A stretch of DNA of 64,000 bases, taken from positions 1,719,353-1,783,352 of the forward strand of contig JAQFVV010000205.1 in the NCBI GenBank assembly GCA_028023455.1. Direction: 5' to 3'. The notes below the pieces were generated by a model. It was not told the DNA's origin and ran no database searches. It saw nothing but the letters and a program-made list of their open reading frames with translations. Both the position numbers and the translations under genes were made by a program. The stretch comes from Epiperipatus broadwayi. Its lineage: Eukaryota > Onychophora > Udeonychophora > Euonychophora > Peripatidae. Shown here piece by piece: positions 48,540 through 59,990 of the stretch (position 1 is its first letter; each line of letters starts with the position of its first letter).

Positions 48540-49790
48540 TTTTTGACGATGGGATAATAATAGTTTTTTTTTTTTTTTACCAAAGGGTCTTTTTTGGTGT
48601 GTGTTCAAATAGTAATTTGTGTTTTTTTTTTTTAAAAAAAATAATATTACTGTTTTTGTAAAATTGGATTGACAAAATTCAAGAGAGAACGGGGTTTTAT
48701 GATGGATCTTTAAATAATAATTTACGTTACTTTGATAGGTTTACATTGATTGCCGAAAACAATTATTGGGAGAAGTGTTGTTTTTTTTTTTTCGCGCGCG
48801 TGTGTTTATGTTTAAATAAAATTTAAAACCTTTACTTTTATCAGTTTACATTTGATGGACGACTGATTGGACTTCCTTTCATTTATAAATTATGGTTTTG
48901 GTTCTACAAATAAATATTTTTGACAATGGGACGATAATAGTTGTTGTTTGTTTAATTTTTATTGACAAGAGCGGGTGTTTTTTTGGTGTAGATTCAAATA
49001 GTAATTTGGGTTACGTTTAAATAATAAGTTGCGGTCTTACTTTGATCGGTTTACATTTGATTCCCGACACTAATTACTGGGAAGGGTGTTTTTTTGTGTG
49101 TACGATTGTAGACAACAATTATTGGGAGAAGGGGTGTAACCGTTTAAAGAATAGTAGTTTACGTTACTTTTAGTAGTGGTGTACATTTGATTGCTGACAA
49201 TAATTAGTGAGAGGGGTGGGTGTTTTTTGGTGATTGGCGACAACAATTATTGGGAGAAAAAGTTTTGCATTTTGTTTGTGTGTATGTTTAAATCAAAATT
49301 TAAGTTACTTTTATCGGTTACCATTTGATTGAAAACCGATTTGACTTTCTTTTTTTTTTTTCGTTTATAAATTATTTGGGTTTTCCCAAATAATATTCGA
49401 TTTGACAATGGGACAATAATAGTCTAGGTTTCTTTAATTTTGATTGACAAGAGCGAGTCTTTTTCGGTGTACGTTCGAATAGTAATTTGGGTTATGTTTA
49501 ACTAATAATTTACTGTCTTACTTCGATTGGTTTACATTTGATTGGCTGGGACAATTAGTGGGAGGGTTTTTTTTGTTTTTTTCTATACGATTAAAGAATA
49601 ATTGACGTTCCTTTTATTTGACCGTTTGATTGCCGACGACAACAATTATTGGGAGAAGAGGGGTTTTTGGGGCTATGTTTAAATAAAAATTTTAGTTACT
49701 TCTTTTATTTTACATTTGATTGCCGACGCCAACAATTATCGGGAGAAGAAGGGATGTACGTTTAAATAAAAATTGAAGTTACTTCTTTTA
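48540..49790 (+). repeat. Tandem repeat array inside the TIR element
   Basis: TTGAC-ATGGGA-ATAATAG recurs at about 48541, 48928 and 49402 (periods of about 387 and 474 bp). Each is followed by GATTG-CGAC-ACAATTATTGGGAG blocks (about 48750, 49050, 49105, 49230, 49635, 49720). T-rich runs separate them. No frame spans it. Confidence 0.6.
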
Positions 49791-50384
49791 TTTTTGACAT
49801 TTGACGAAGGTCATTTAGAATCCCTCAAACAAGCTTGCCTTTATGAAGTGAACCTTTCCGTCGGCAGATGTTTTCGGACCTCAAATCTGCATATATTTGC
49901 TGCACAATCCAATCTTTTCTTTCAGCAGCAGGATGTTTTTTTCTTTTTTTCTGCTATAGAAATATTCCAACGCTGGCCCATGTCTGGCAATTCCCATCTT
50001 TTAAAGTTTTCTGTTGTGGGAATTAGCCGTACTTTTTGTCTCGGAAAATTTCTCGCTAAAACGTGACTCAAAGCGTGATTTTTAAATTTTTACGCTATTC
50101 CACCCTAATCGAAAAATTTAGGAGAAATACAAATTTATGAGGAACAATCACGATTCTGTTAAAATTGATAAAATGTAACAGTACATCGATTGGTCTTAAA
50201 AAGAACAAGGCACCGATGAAAATTTAAATAATTTTGACATGATCAAAATAAACACCCTAGTACGATATTGTTACATCAAATACATAACGCAGCATTACGA
50301 TATAGTGTGTGACACAAACAACTACGGCATTTTCCTCTGCTTTTAGCATCGGAAAAAGCCACACCATTAGCCGCTAAGCCGAGT

Positions 50385-50520
50385 TAACACTCTTTCTAGA
50401 TTTTATCGTAGAAAGGAGACTTAACTTCCGAGTTAATACTCTACCTTTTAGCGTAGAAAGTAGACTTAACTCCGAGTTAACAATCTTTCTAGGATTTCTT
50501 TTAGAAAGAATGCTTAAAGG
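50385..50520 (+). repeat. Three subterminal hairpin repeats
   Basis: Three units of 40-50 bp each begin CCGAGTTAA and contain a pairable TCTTTCTAG/TAGAAAG-type dyad ending GACTTAAC. They lie close to the right TIR; subterminal arrays like this are often transposase binding sites, though none is shown here. Confidence 0.5.
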
Positions 50521-51095
50521 CTTGGGTGCGGCCACGGAAACGGCATATTTCTAGAAATTTAGCTAGAAATCGCGCCTCTGGCGGCTGACACGAACGATCA
50601 GATGACAACCAAATTTCATATACTGTATTTTTGATGTATAATTTTAAATTTATTTAAGGATTAAATATATATGTAGATTTTTTTCTCAATGTTTTTCATA
50701 TCATATGAATGACCTTATGCTTTTTAGACATGCATGCTTTAAATAACTATGATATTAAAGTTGCAGTTTTTATCATTTGTTTTTTTTTAATTAAATCTAA
50801 TGCACATGGTTTATTTTTCCTCAAATTTAAAATTTATTTTGAAATTGTTTCAATATATAAAGGTAGAAACCTGACATTTTTACCAGTTATAGATGAATTC
50901 ACGAAATATATCCTGTAAGTCATAAAGTAACAATTGTTTGTTTAATTTAAGCACAAATGAAAGACAGTTGTTAAATTACAAAAAATGAATCATCCCTTTA
51001 TTAAATAATGAAAAAAGAAAAACAAATCTCTTTTTAAGTTTTATTATTATTTTTTGCTTGAGGGTGTATAATAAAATGACATACATAGTGTGGTC

Positions 51096-51545
51096 CAGTG
51101 AAAAGGTGATTGGTTTTTTCTCCAAGTTGACTGTGGCACCATCTTTGGATCAACGCATGTGTTATGAAACTAGATAGTTTAGCTGTTTATGAAAATTTTA
51201 AAGTGCTAGTATGTCTAAATCATGAATTATGGCATGTAATGGATCAGTATGTTTCATACTTTCATGATTTGTCTCTCATTATGAAATCTTGCAAAAATAT
51301 TGTGACTCGTAGATTTACTGCCATATATAGTTTAAATCATTTCTAAGTTTCAGTAATCATTTTGCTCAACTTAAAACAAAACTTAATGTTAGCGCATTCT
51401 TCCATCTTGAGTAAAACTACAAAATACATTACCATATGTCATGTCTAACTTCTTGACATAAACTATGTCACTACATAAAGATATAGGTTGATTCAGAAAT
51501 GATGCTGTAGATAACTTGGCGAGAGAATTAGTTATCTTTTCATTG
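51096..51545. repeat. Foldback repeat family B, copy 4
   Basis: Left CAGTGAAAAGGTGATTGG... CAACGCATGTGTTATG. Right GGTTGATTCAGAAATGATG...TTATCTTTTCATTG mirrors it. The inner part shares ATGGATCAGTATGTTTCATAC with the 46.3 kb arm. Confidence 0.6.
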
Positions 51546-51577
51546 AACATGTATATGTGCACCCACTAATATTGTAT

Positions 51578-51752
51578 GTATGTGATAATTGATAATATAG
51601 TGATTTACACACATATGAAATATTGTGGAAGGAAACTATTCTTCGCACGTGCACTATAAAATTGTTATATACTCTCCTGTCAACAAATATTTTAGTTTTC
51701 TTCCTCAATATTTCATATGTATATAAATCGCTATATTATCAATTATTATGTA
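51578..51752. repeat. Inverted repeat, about 60-bp arms
   Basis: Left GTATGTGATAATTGATAATA...GAAATATTGTGGAAGGAAA mirrors right TTTCTTCCTCAATATTTC...TATTATCAATTATTATGTATAC. Spacer about 50 bp. MITE-like. Confidence 0.6.
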
Positions 51753-52049
51753 TACTAATTAATAATGTTTAGTGTCATAAGTAATTAAAAATGAGAAGCT
51801 TTCTCTTCCCTGTGATATTTAATCTCAACTTGTGCAAATAATATGCCGATTTAAAAATCAGTCTTGTTTTAAAATCAAGCCTTAAAGTCAAGTATGATTA
51901 ATAAATGTTGGTTTATTTCAAGAATAAACTTTAAGCATAGGTGGACCACGTATGCTTTTAAAATATTTATTAAAGGGAGAATGCATATGTAAAAAGTTGT
52001 TTCCTTCCATAGTACTTATATATTTACAAAAATATTTACGCAGTTTTTA

Positions 52050-53130
52050 AGAAGGATTTTTTTAAAATGGGTAATGGCTGGCCAATGGGTTTACCTATTG
52101 TTGCTCAAATATGTGATTTTGTAATTTCTACATATGAAGAAAATATTCTAAAAAAGGAACGTTATCAAAAAAACATCACTGTATATTATGTTCAAAGAAT
52201 TAAATGATTTAAATGGCTTAAAATGGATAAAAACAGATGAACATTTAATGTGCGTTCAATTTTTTGATTTTAAAATAACTAGAAATCAATGTATGCTGGA
52301 TTACTGTATGACCATTAAACCAATAGTAAAAAGAGATTATATTCCATATAAATCAAGAGTGCCAATGTCACATAAAATGGCAGGTTTGAAGTCTTTCTTA
52401 TTTAGAAATAATAGTCTTTGCAAATATTTATCGGATAAAGACAAAAATATTGAAATATATTCTAATGAATTGTTAAATGTTGGTTACAATTATAATCATA
52501 TATATAATGTTATTAAAGATGTTAATATGAGATATAAGAATAAAAATTTTAATAATAATATTGATCCTTCTGCTAATAAAAAAATATGGATATCAATACC
52601 ATACATTTTGAATGATCAAGTAAATTTTATAAGGAAGATTTATAAAGGTATATGTGATATTGCATTTTACACACATCCTACATTAAACAAATTAATAAAT
52701 AATTCTAAAGATAAAACCTCATTTATAAATAAAAATTGTATCATTTATAAATGGATATGTAGGTGTGGCAGTGGATATATAGGTGAATGGAGATGTATGT
52801 TGGAAAAAAGAACTAAAGAGCACTTGTTGTTGTTAAAAAGAGTTCAGAAATTGAATCAAAATTGCAAAGTAGATAATAATGTTTCAGCATCCGTTTTTCA
52901 TGATCATAATAATTCATGTATTTATGGTTTTAACTTCAATTACAACAACATTACAATATTGCAAATTGAAAAAAAATAACAACAAAAGAAAAATAAAAGA
53001 AGCTATGCTAATATACAAATACAAACATGACTTAATTAACAGGCAGGCAGCAAATGTTAAGATCACAGAATTGTGGGAGGGTTCGCCTTTCAAAGTGTTA
53101 GTTGACAAAGACTACAAAGATAGTTGAAAG
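52050..53130 (+). pseudogene. PLE fragment: RT end plus GIY-YIG endonuclease
   Basis: From about 52075 the frame gives GWPMGLPIVAQICDFVISTYEENIL (the MGSP-type RT motif). The YVDD block that should follow is missing: the reading goes from ITVYY to a stop near 52205 and resumes in the frame starting 52188 with FFDFKITRN, the post-motif region. The second frame (263 aa) ends with WICRCGSGYIGEWRCMLEKRTKEH, the GIY-YIG nuclease with Cys pairs, then a frameshift into EAMLIYKYKHDLINRQ. A local deletion removed the catalytic motif. Different subfamily from the 4.5 kb copy and not C-poor. Confidence 0.75.
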
Positions 53131-53769
53131 CGCTACTAAGTGGATAAAATTTTTAAAATATAATCTGATTACTGTATTTATAAATATTCAATTATATAAT
53201 TGCATATATTTACATGTATGTATTCTATTTGTTTTAATTACTTTTATTTGTAATCTTAATTTTTTTTTTGTTTTGTAATTTTTAAATTAAGTTCTATTAA
53301 AAATATTTGCATATAAATATTCAAAAAATATTTATGATGTACCAATGTATATACATATTGAAAACTATTCTATATGGAGAGTACAATAAATAAGGCAATG
53401 TAAATAAAGTATGAACTATTATCTGCTAATTTATGCCAATAGCTAGGTAGCTTGAAACAAAATATAGCAAAAGTCCATGAATTTAATGTATAATAAAAAA
53501 AAAAAAAGAGCTTTGGAAAAATTGTAAAAAGGTAGGAAGGATTCTTATAAACAAAAGTTTTATAGATGAAAATCGCTTACTAATAGATTAGCAGATAATA
53601 TCAAATCGATATGAGGGGAGGGAGATTGATATAAAGATATTAGTATATTCAAAAACAGAAATATATTTATTGTATGTTCAGTCATTTTGAAAATCAAATG
53701 CTTTCTGCTAGCAAAATATTAGACTAATCATAACAGGTTCATTATTAATTGACGAAATTGATTTATTTA

Positions 53770-54290
53770 TTTTTTTTGCTTTCTTCAGGATCCAGGAACT
53801 ATTACCTGTCATTCATCATTGGGCTAAACTATTGGGGTCAGTAAGAACCAATCATTACTGATCAAACATTGAAAGATCATCATCAATAGGGTTTGGTCTA
53901 GGGCAGACTCACAGCCAATTCATTTATTTCTTCATTCTGTTCATTGTCTGATCTTCAATTCTGCATATCTGTTCCCATCTTTTATATCATCCAGAAAGAT
54001 CAATCTTCTCCAGCCTTTCTTCTTGTTTTCATTCCAAATATTCTTTCTTTTTAGTATATGTCTAATACAGTTTCTCTTTCTACCTCTAATTTCCTTAATC
54101 AATCTTTTTATTATTATTATTTACTCTTTCCAAAACATCCTTATTTATCATTTTATTCATCCAACTACTTTTATCCATTCTTCTTCACATTTTAAAAGCT
54201 TCCAATCTATTCCTAATTCTTTTACTCGTTGTCCACATAAAATGAGAATGGAATGGAGTGAATAGGGAATTAATAGTTGGGGATTTATTA
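53770..54290 (-). mobile_element. LINE 3' remnant, - strand
   Basis: On - : KLIKEIRGRKRNCIRHIL-type block, then KKKGWRR and a DIKDGNRYAELK-like end. Order and spacing match the C-terminus of the LINE at 440-1240. Several stops. Confidence 0.5.
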
Positions 54291-54764
54291 TATATATATA
54301 TTACAATTCATAATAGCTTTCAGCAACAATATATAACTACTGATAATTCGGAAAAATAACGCTTACCTTCAATTGCTTGAATATGTTACTATATGGTCAT
54401 TGCAAAGATGTAGAAAGTTAAAAAATTAGGAATTCATTTTTAAAACTTTATATATCTTTGGACGAGCATGCAATGACACCTGTATTTATTTAAAATCAAA
54501 TTTATTTTTCTGAAACTGCGGTAGTATGTTAATGATTATTAGTCATTATTCACTAGACTGGAAATTGTTATATTTTCTTTAGTCTTAGACGTAAATGTTT
54601 TTTTATTATTATTAAAAATTAAAGCCTTTTCAATTTTCTCCATTTGTGTGTAAGATCTTATATATATGATAACAGATGGCGTTCTACCAAAAACACCGTC
54701 AAGCGTAGTTTTCTGTTTTCATAAACGTCAGAGCGAGTATTCACTATCTCTAACTTTAATTCCA

Positions 54765-54808
54765 CTTTCAGATCATGATTTCAAGCTATTTGCTATCGTC
54801 AGTGAAAG
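54765..54808 (-). ncRNA. Hammerhead ribozyme, copy A
   Basis: Reverse complement reads the same 44 bases as at 55650-55693. All core bases present; cut expected between 54771 and 54770 on the - strand. Confidence 0.7.
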
Positions 54809-55171
54809 ACAGGAATAAGAAACTAGATCTAAACACAAACTCTGAGCATTTATGAAACAGTTTCTATTCAGCTTGCAAGCGTTAATCTTTTAGACACGTT
54901 AATGTCTTCAAACTCAGCATAGCAAGCCAGATAGCTACATGGGTCTGATCTCAGTTCAGCATCACCACATAGTAGAAGCCTCTGCAATATACATCATTGC
55001 AAGAAAGACCTCAAAGGTACATTTATGAAAAACAAAAAAACACAAGTTAAAAAACTTGCTAATGCTTGTATTTATGATAACAGATGGCGTTCTACCAAAA
55101 ACACCGTCAAGCGTAGTTTTCTGTTACATAAACGTCAGAGCGAGTATTCACTATCTCTAACTTTAATTCCA

Positions 55172-55215
55172 CTTTCAGATCATGATTTCAAGCTATTTGC
55201 TATCGTCAGTGAAAG
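55172..55215 (-). ncRNA. Hammerhead ribozyme, copy B
   Basis: Identical to copy A, 407 bp away on the same strand. Cutting at both would release a linear 407-nt monomer, the product expected from a retrozyme-type tandem. Confidence 0.7.
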
Positions 55216-55649
55216 ACAGGAATAAGAAACTAGATCTAAACACAAACTCTGAGCATTTATGAAACAGTTTCTATTCAGCTTGTAAGCGTGAATCTTTTAG
55301 ACACGTTAATGTCTTCAAACTCAGCATAGCAAGCCAGAAAACTACGCTTGATGGTGTTTTTGGTAGAACGCCATCTGTTATCATAAATACAAGTGTTAGC
55401 AAGTTTTTTAACTTGTGTTTTTTTGTTTTTCATAAATGTACCTTTGAGGTCTTTTTTGCAATGAGGTATATTGCAGAGGCTTCTACTATGTGGTGATGCT
55501 GAACTGAGATCAGATCCATGTAGCTATCTGGCTTGCTATGCTGAGTTTGAAGACATTAATGTGTCTAAAAGATTCACGCTTGCAAGCTGAATAGAAACTG
55601 TTTCGTAAATGCTCAAAGTTTGTGTTTAGATCTAGTTTCTTATTCCTAT

Positions 55650-55693
55650 CTTTCACTGACGATAGCAAATAGCTTGAAATCATGATCTGAAAG
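55650..55693 (+). ncRNA. Hammerhead ribozyme, copy C
   Basis: Stem I CTTTCA (55650-55655) with TGAAAG (55688-55693). Core CTGACGA 55656-55662. Stem II AGC (55664-55666) with GCT (55672-55674), loop AAATA, with a T-T mismatch at the base. GAA 55676-55678. Stem III AT/AT, loop CATG. Cleavage triplet ATC, cut after 55687. Compared with 41233-41274, all three stems differ in sequence but keep pairing. Confidence 0.7.
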
Positions 55694-56299
55694 TGGAATT
55701 AAAGTTAGAGATAGTGAATACTCGCTCTGACGTTTATGTAAACAGAAAACTACGTTTGACGGTGTTTTTGGTAGAACGCCATCTGTTATCATAAATACAA
55801 GCGTTAGCAAGTTTTTTAACTTGTGTTTTTTTGTTTTTCATATATATATATTCATAGTTTTTATAGGTGAAATATGTAATATAATTCATAGTACAACTAT
55901 GTAGAATATTAAAATATGTAACTACTGATGTTTCATCAACATATCATTTATCTTCAACCAGGTTTAGGTTTTATTACTTTGTTGTTGCAAATATGTGGAG
56001 AACTTTTTAAAATTAATTTTTTTCAACTTCCTATGATTTTGCAATGCCCACGTATTAATATCTTTATTCTGCTGACAGCAAGTATTATTTTATCGAAATG
56101 TCAGTAGTTATATATCTTAATTTTATATAAAAGTGCTTTAAAACGCTGGTTGAAGAAGTTGTTAATAGCAAACATTCGAAATGAGTTAATCCAGGTGAAG
56201 CACTTTCGAGGTGTTATCCCTCATAATCATAGCCAAAATAGTAATAGTTGTGATATTATTAAATGGTAATATATGCAAATATATGTAAATTAATCAGCT

Positions 56300-56710
56300 T
56301 ATCCATTTTCTGGAGATAGTGAAGCATGTATCGTGTCTATTAATTGCGTTATTGTTGTTGATGATAAAATATGCTTCTTTTATCTTCCTTTTGCAATCGT
56401 TAGTTTCAGTGCACACAATTTTAGGGTGGAGGTACAAATCTATGACCGGCCTGCTTCTCGTATTCGAGGAATATTGAAATGTTGTCATTGTTCTTTTGTG
56501 CTTTCCTGTATGCATACATATGCGAGTGGCTCTATTGTTGTCAGTGGTCTTAGTTTTCCCATAATATATCGCGCTGCATCTGGCCTGAGGGCACGAAATT
56601 CTAAATACAACATGGGATGTCTGAGTTGGGTCAATCTTGTCCTTTGCATTATTGATTAGTGTGTTTGTGTTGGAGGGTGTGCGAAAACCAATTTTAAAGT
56701 CGTTACCTAT
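56300..56710 (-). pseudogene. PLE GIY-YIG endonuclease fragment
   Basis: On - : VVFRISCPQ-x3-CSAIYYGKTKTT, then HTGKHKR and KIKEAYFIINNNNAINRHDTCFTISRKW. This is the GIY-YIG block (IYYGKT) and the C-terminal KEAYxI block of a PLE. Frameshifts separate the pieces. Confidence 0.65.
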
Positions 56711-57409
56711 AAATTATAATAATACATATATAGCCTATGGAAACCTTTAATATATATGTAATAAATACAGTGGGTTTTCCCCCTAATATTGTATCCAATT
56801 TTCAATCTTAATGAATGAACAAAATATAGTTAATTAATATTTATGTATCCATCTGCTCAGCCAATGCAAAATGGTTATTTGCATTAGCTGTCCTAGATGT
56901 ATGTAAAGATTAGCTAATCCAGAAATTTTTTTATATAAGGATGAATCTATTACAATCCAAATGTATGAGCATTTACATATGATCTAATTATAATTTTCGT
57001 GGAAGCATGCATTTCTTATTCATTTTAAACCTATGCAAGCAACAAAGTTCAAATCAAATATTTGTAGTATAATAAATACAGCAATCTCTCCTAACATTAT
57101 ATGTAATTTTTAGTGTTGATTAACAAACCAAATGCTGGTAATAAATATTTCCCCAGTGTTGGCGTGTTAATTAACAGAGTTGGTTCATAAATCAAGTCCA
57201 GAACTTATACATAAATGTAAGATCTTGATGTGAATGTTGGAAATTGGATACTTAAATAAAAATGAAAGATCATGCTTATACAGTAAAAAATATATATATA
57301 TTTGATTTTTAAGAAAAGAAAATATAATTTATGCGTAAAGAAAAAGGATAATTTCTAATCATATGAATAATGCTTATTTAACATTCAACTATGTGTTAGT
57401 TTAAATATT

Positions 57410-58460
57410 TGTAAAATCTATATTTGTGTTAATATAAATACACATGTAAACTATAAGTTGTATAAATACTATTTCTATATTAAATAGACAATCTCCATCT
57501 TAACAAATGATAAATTTTATACTCTCAAGCCTTTATTTTCAAGAAGTAGCTGGAATAAAATATGAAAATTAGGGTGAACTAGATTTCCATTGACCTAGAT
57601 TTGCGACTTTCTGGAGATGGCATAAAATGTTTCTTTTTTATTCATGACGTGGACATCAGAGATGATATAATATGCCTCTTTAACTTTCTTTCACAACTCG
57701 TGCTGCTCTCTGCACACCATGCAAGGTTTGTCTGGCCTGCACTGGTGTCCCATTGAAGCTGCGTGCTGTGCAAAAATAGAAAGGTGAAATGGATCAGGCA
57801 TGTTGTGCGAGTCTTGTGTGGATGGATACCCTAGTCTCACCATAATATGCCACCAGGAAATTATTGTTACTACACGCAATCTTGTAAATGGCCTGTTGGG
57901 CATATATTGGGGGGGTGTGGTCTTTAATATTGTTTACGCATCTGTTGAAATTGGGGGAGAGCGGTAACACAAGCTAAAATCGTTACTAAAGATTGTGTAT
58001 AAGTCTTTATGTATATTTTTGATATAGGGCAGTAAGATACAGGGTTTATTCAGTTTATTTTCTCGAATGGGACAGTTTTTAAAATTTCTAATAATATTAT
58101 TGATTGCTCTCTTGTTATATTTTGTGTTTATTAATTCATTTCTGAACTTCTCAATGTTCTTCCTTTTATCAGTTAAAGAGGCATATTATATCATCTCTGA
58201 TATCCACGCCATGAATAAAAAAGAAACATTTTATGCCATCTCCAGGAAGTAGTAAATCTAGGTCAATGAAAATCTAGTCCACCCTAATTTGCATATTTTA
58301 TTCCAGCTACTTCTTGAAAATGAAGGCTTAGATCTTCAAAAGCGCTTGAGTATAAAATTTATCATTTGTTAAGACGGTGATTGTTTATTTAATATAGAAA
58401 TAATATTTATATATCTTATAATTTATGTGTGTATTTATATTAACACAAATATAGATTTTA
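57410..58460. mobile_element. Inverted pair of PLE 3' ends with GIY-YIG remnant
   Basis: The left arm (57410-57690, - sense) mirrors the right arm (58170-58460, + sense). Both encode the same C-terminal phrase, KEAYYIISD-x-HxMNKKETFYAISRK; on + it is clearest at 58174-58252. The - copy continues into the nuclease: YKIACSNNNFLVAYYGETRVSIHTRLAQH (57760-57900). The outer ends share an ATATAAATACACA/TGTGTATTTATAT pair. The middle (57900-58150) is single copy. Confidence 0.65.
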
Positions 58461-58496
58461 CGAATAATGCTTAATAATCATTTATGTATTGCCATG

Positions 58497-58625
58497 AACG
58501 GCCTAATGCAGTAGTTAGAGTATTAGACTTGGGAATGTAAGATTCTTGGTTCGATGCCAATTCATGCACTTCTGATGTCCAAACTTATTATGACCTCTCG
58601 AGCAATTAAAACTATTTGATTATTA
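58497..58625 (+). mobile_element. tRNA-like SINE
   Basis: GGCCTAATGCAGTAGTTAGAG (A box), then TTCTTGGTTCGATGCC (B box) and an unrelated tail CTCTCGAGCAATTAAAAC followed by TTATTATTATTT. No complete tRNA fold. Confidence 0.6.
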
Positions 58626-59639
58626 TTATTTTTATTTATATATTTATGGAAACACTGTTATTGTCAAAAAGTGTGTGCTTGAAATACAACACATACAAAA
58701 AGAAATTGAAGAATTTTTATGTTTTTTAATTTTTTAATATTAACATATATATGCATATTTTTTATCTACGTAGAATATTTTATTTATTTAAAAATAACAT
58801 TTCGAACAACATTTTTTTAAAAAACCTTCTTCAATTATTTACTGAATCATTTATCAACATTACGAATATTAAAACAGTAAATATTTGATTAAACTTGGTT
58901 TTTTATTTATTAGAGTTTGTTTCTACATATATGGTGAAATGTTTTCCTCTTCTTGCTAAGTCTCTGTTACACATATATAATGCGTGAGTTGATCAAGTTA
59001 TGCAAAAGAAAAAATGTTTCATTTTTTCATTTCAAAAAACATAACTATATTTCCTGATCAATTCTACCTAGTAATTGTTATGATTTACGCTATTGACGAA
59101 ATCAGCTTTTATTTCTTTTTATCAGGGCACCACTCCAGGATTCATGTAAGAATCTGCTTAAATCTGTTTCATCACGTATCGCAAATTAAAAAGAAAAATG
59201 TTTTTAAAAGAATCGGTATTATATTATACCGTAACTAGAATTATTTTTTAGATATTATTATTCCTGGAGCTTATTCAAAACATATTGTCAAAGGTAAATT
59301 ATATTTTCAAATCTTACTAAACTAATATTAATAAATTTAATAATAATCATTAATAACGTACAAATGAAAAGTTGATATTAGAAATAAATATTTTTATTCT
59401 AACAAATTAAAATGTTAAAGATAAATTACGAATTAAATAAAACTGGAGAGAACACACACTAATCCAGATATGAATCCATTAATAAAAAAATAACAGTTAA
59501 ACAAATATTTAAAGTTCTTGGATAAACAAAAGTCTCTTGAACAGAAAAATTAAAGTCTATATCGGGATCTTATTATAAGCTTATTTTTAAGAATGGTTTG
59601 TCGACAATTTAGTCATAATCAGGAATAATGAATGATAGC

Positions 59640-59990
59640 TTACCGGTAAGTTTTGTGAGTTCACGAAGCTTGTAGATTACTATGCATTATTTTTTTTGTG
59701 TGGAGAATGAGCTCGGCCATTGGTTATAAGTTGACCTTGTGGTCTATTCTACTGGTCGGTCACGAAAGCTTTTCTGGTATCTATCTTCAGGGACGATGTC
59801 AGCAGAAGCTCCGGTTCACTCCAACATGCAGAATTATTTCAGCGGAGGGTGATCCTGGATATATTCTTTTGTTATCCAGGACCGACCATAAGAAAAACAG
59901 ACGAAACAAGACGTTGATCAAACTGGCCTCTTCCTTTTTATACTCGAGGTCCAGTTTTCAGATTTCTGCGCATACCTTTTGTTGTCAAAA
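59640..59990 (-). other. GC-richer segment, possible solo LTR
   Basis: On - : CGAGTATAAAAAGGAAGAGG looks like a TATA box, in a block clearly richer in GC than its flanks, with an inner dyad (GACCGACC/GGTCGGTC). An open frame on + (118 aa from 59698) matches nothing known and is probably chance. No matched ends or target duplication were found. Confidence 0.3.

Larger units (their letters stand above)
48371..50610. mobile_element. TIR DNA transposon, non-autonomous, 2,240 bp, 8-bp target duplication
   Basis: The flank AAATTTCA is duplicated at 48363-48370 and 50611-50618. Terminal inverted repeats of 50 bp (48371-48420 and 50561-50610) differ at three positions; they begin GGTTGTCATCTGATC and include a GC-rich CAGCCGCCAGAGGCGCG block. 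No transposase frame was found. An 8-bp duplication occurs in hAT, P and Merlin superfamilies; the GG start and long TIR would fit Merlin better, but this is a guess. The inside is largely tandem repeats. Confidence 0.8.
54660..55855. mobile_element. Hammerhead-bearing element, locus 5, tandem plus inverted monomers
   Basis: On - (copies at 54660-55075 and 55076-55337) the monomer is tandem with a 407-bp period. From 55338 the sequence switches to the inverse, giving a partial then a full + monomer with its tail to 55855. Copies are almost identical (for example the insertion or loss of a few bases near CTGTT-CATAAACG), so it is recent. Each full monomer has CTGAACTGAGATCAG and one ribozyme. 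No coding frame. Flanks are TA repeats, so a target duplication cannot be judged. Confidence 0.8.

Noticed and set aside
48393-48661. Open frames at the left end of the TIR element on both strands
   Set aside because: Lysine- or phenylalanine-rich translations of T-runs and TIR sequence; no transposase motif.
53980-54265. 80-codon open frame on + at 54023
   Set aside because: It is the antisense shadow of a LINE remnant on the - strand.
55025-55225. 66-codon open frame in the tandem ribozyme locus
   Set aside because: It crosses the monomer junction and includes the ribozyme in antisense; other monomers do not conserve it as protein.
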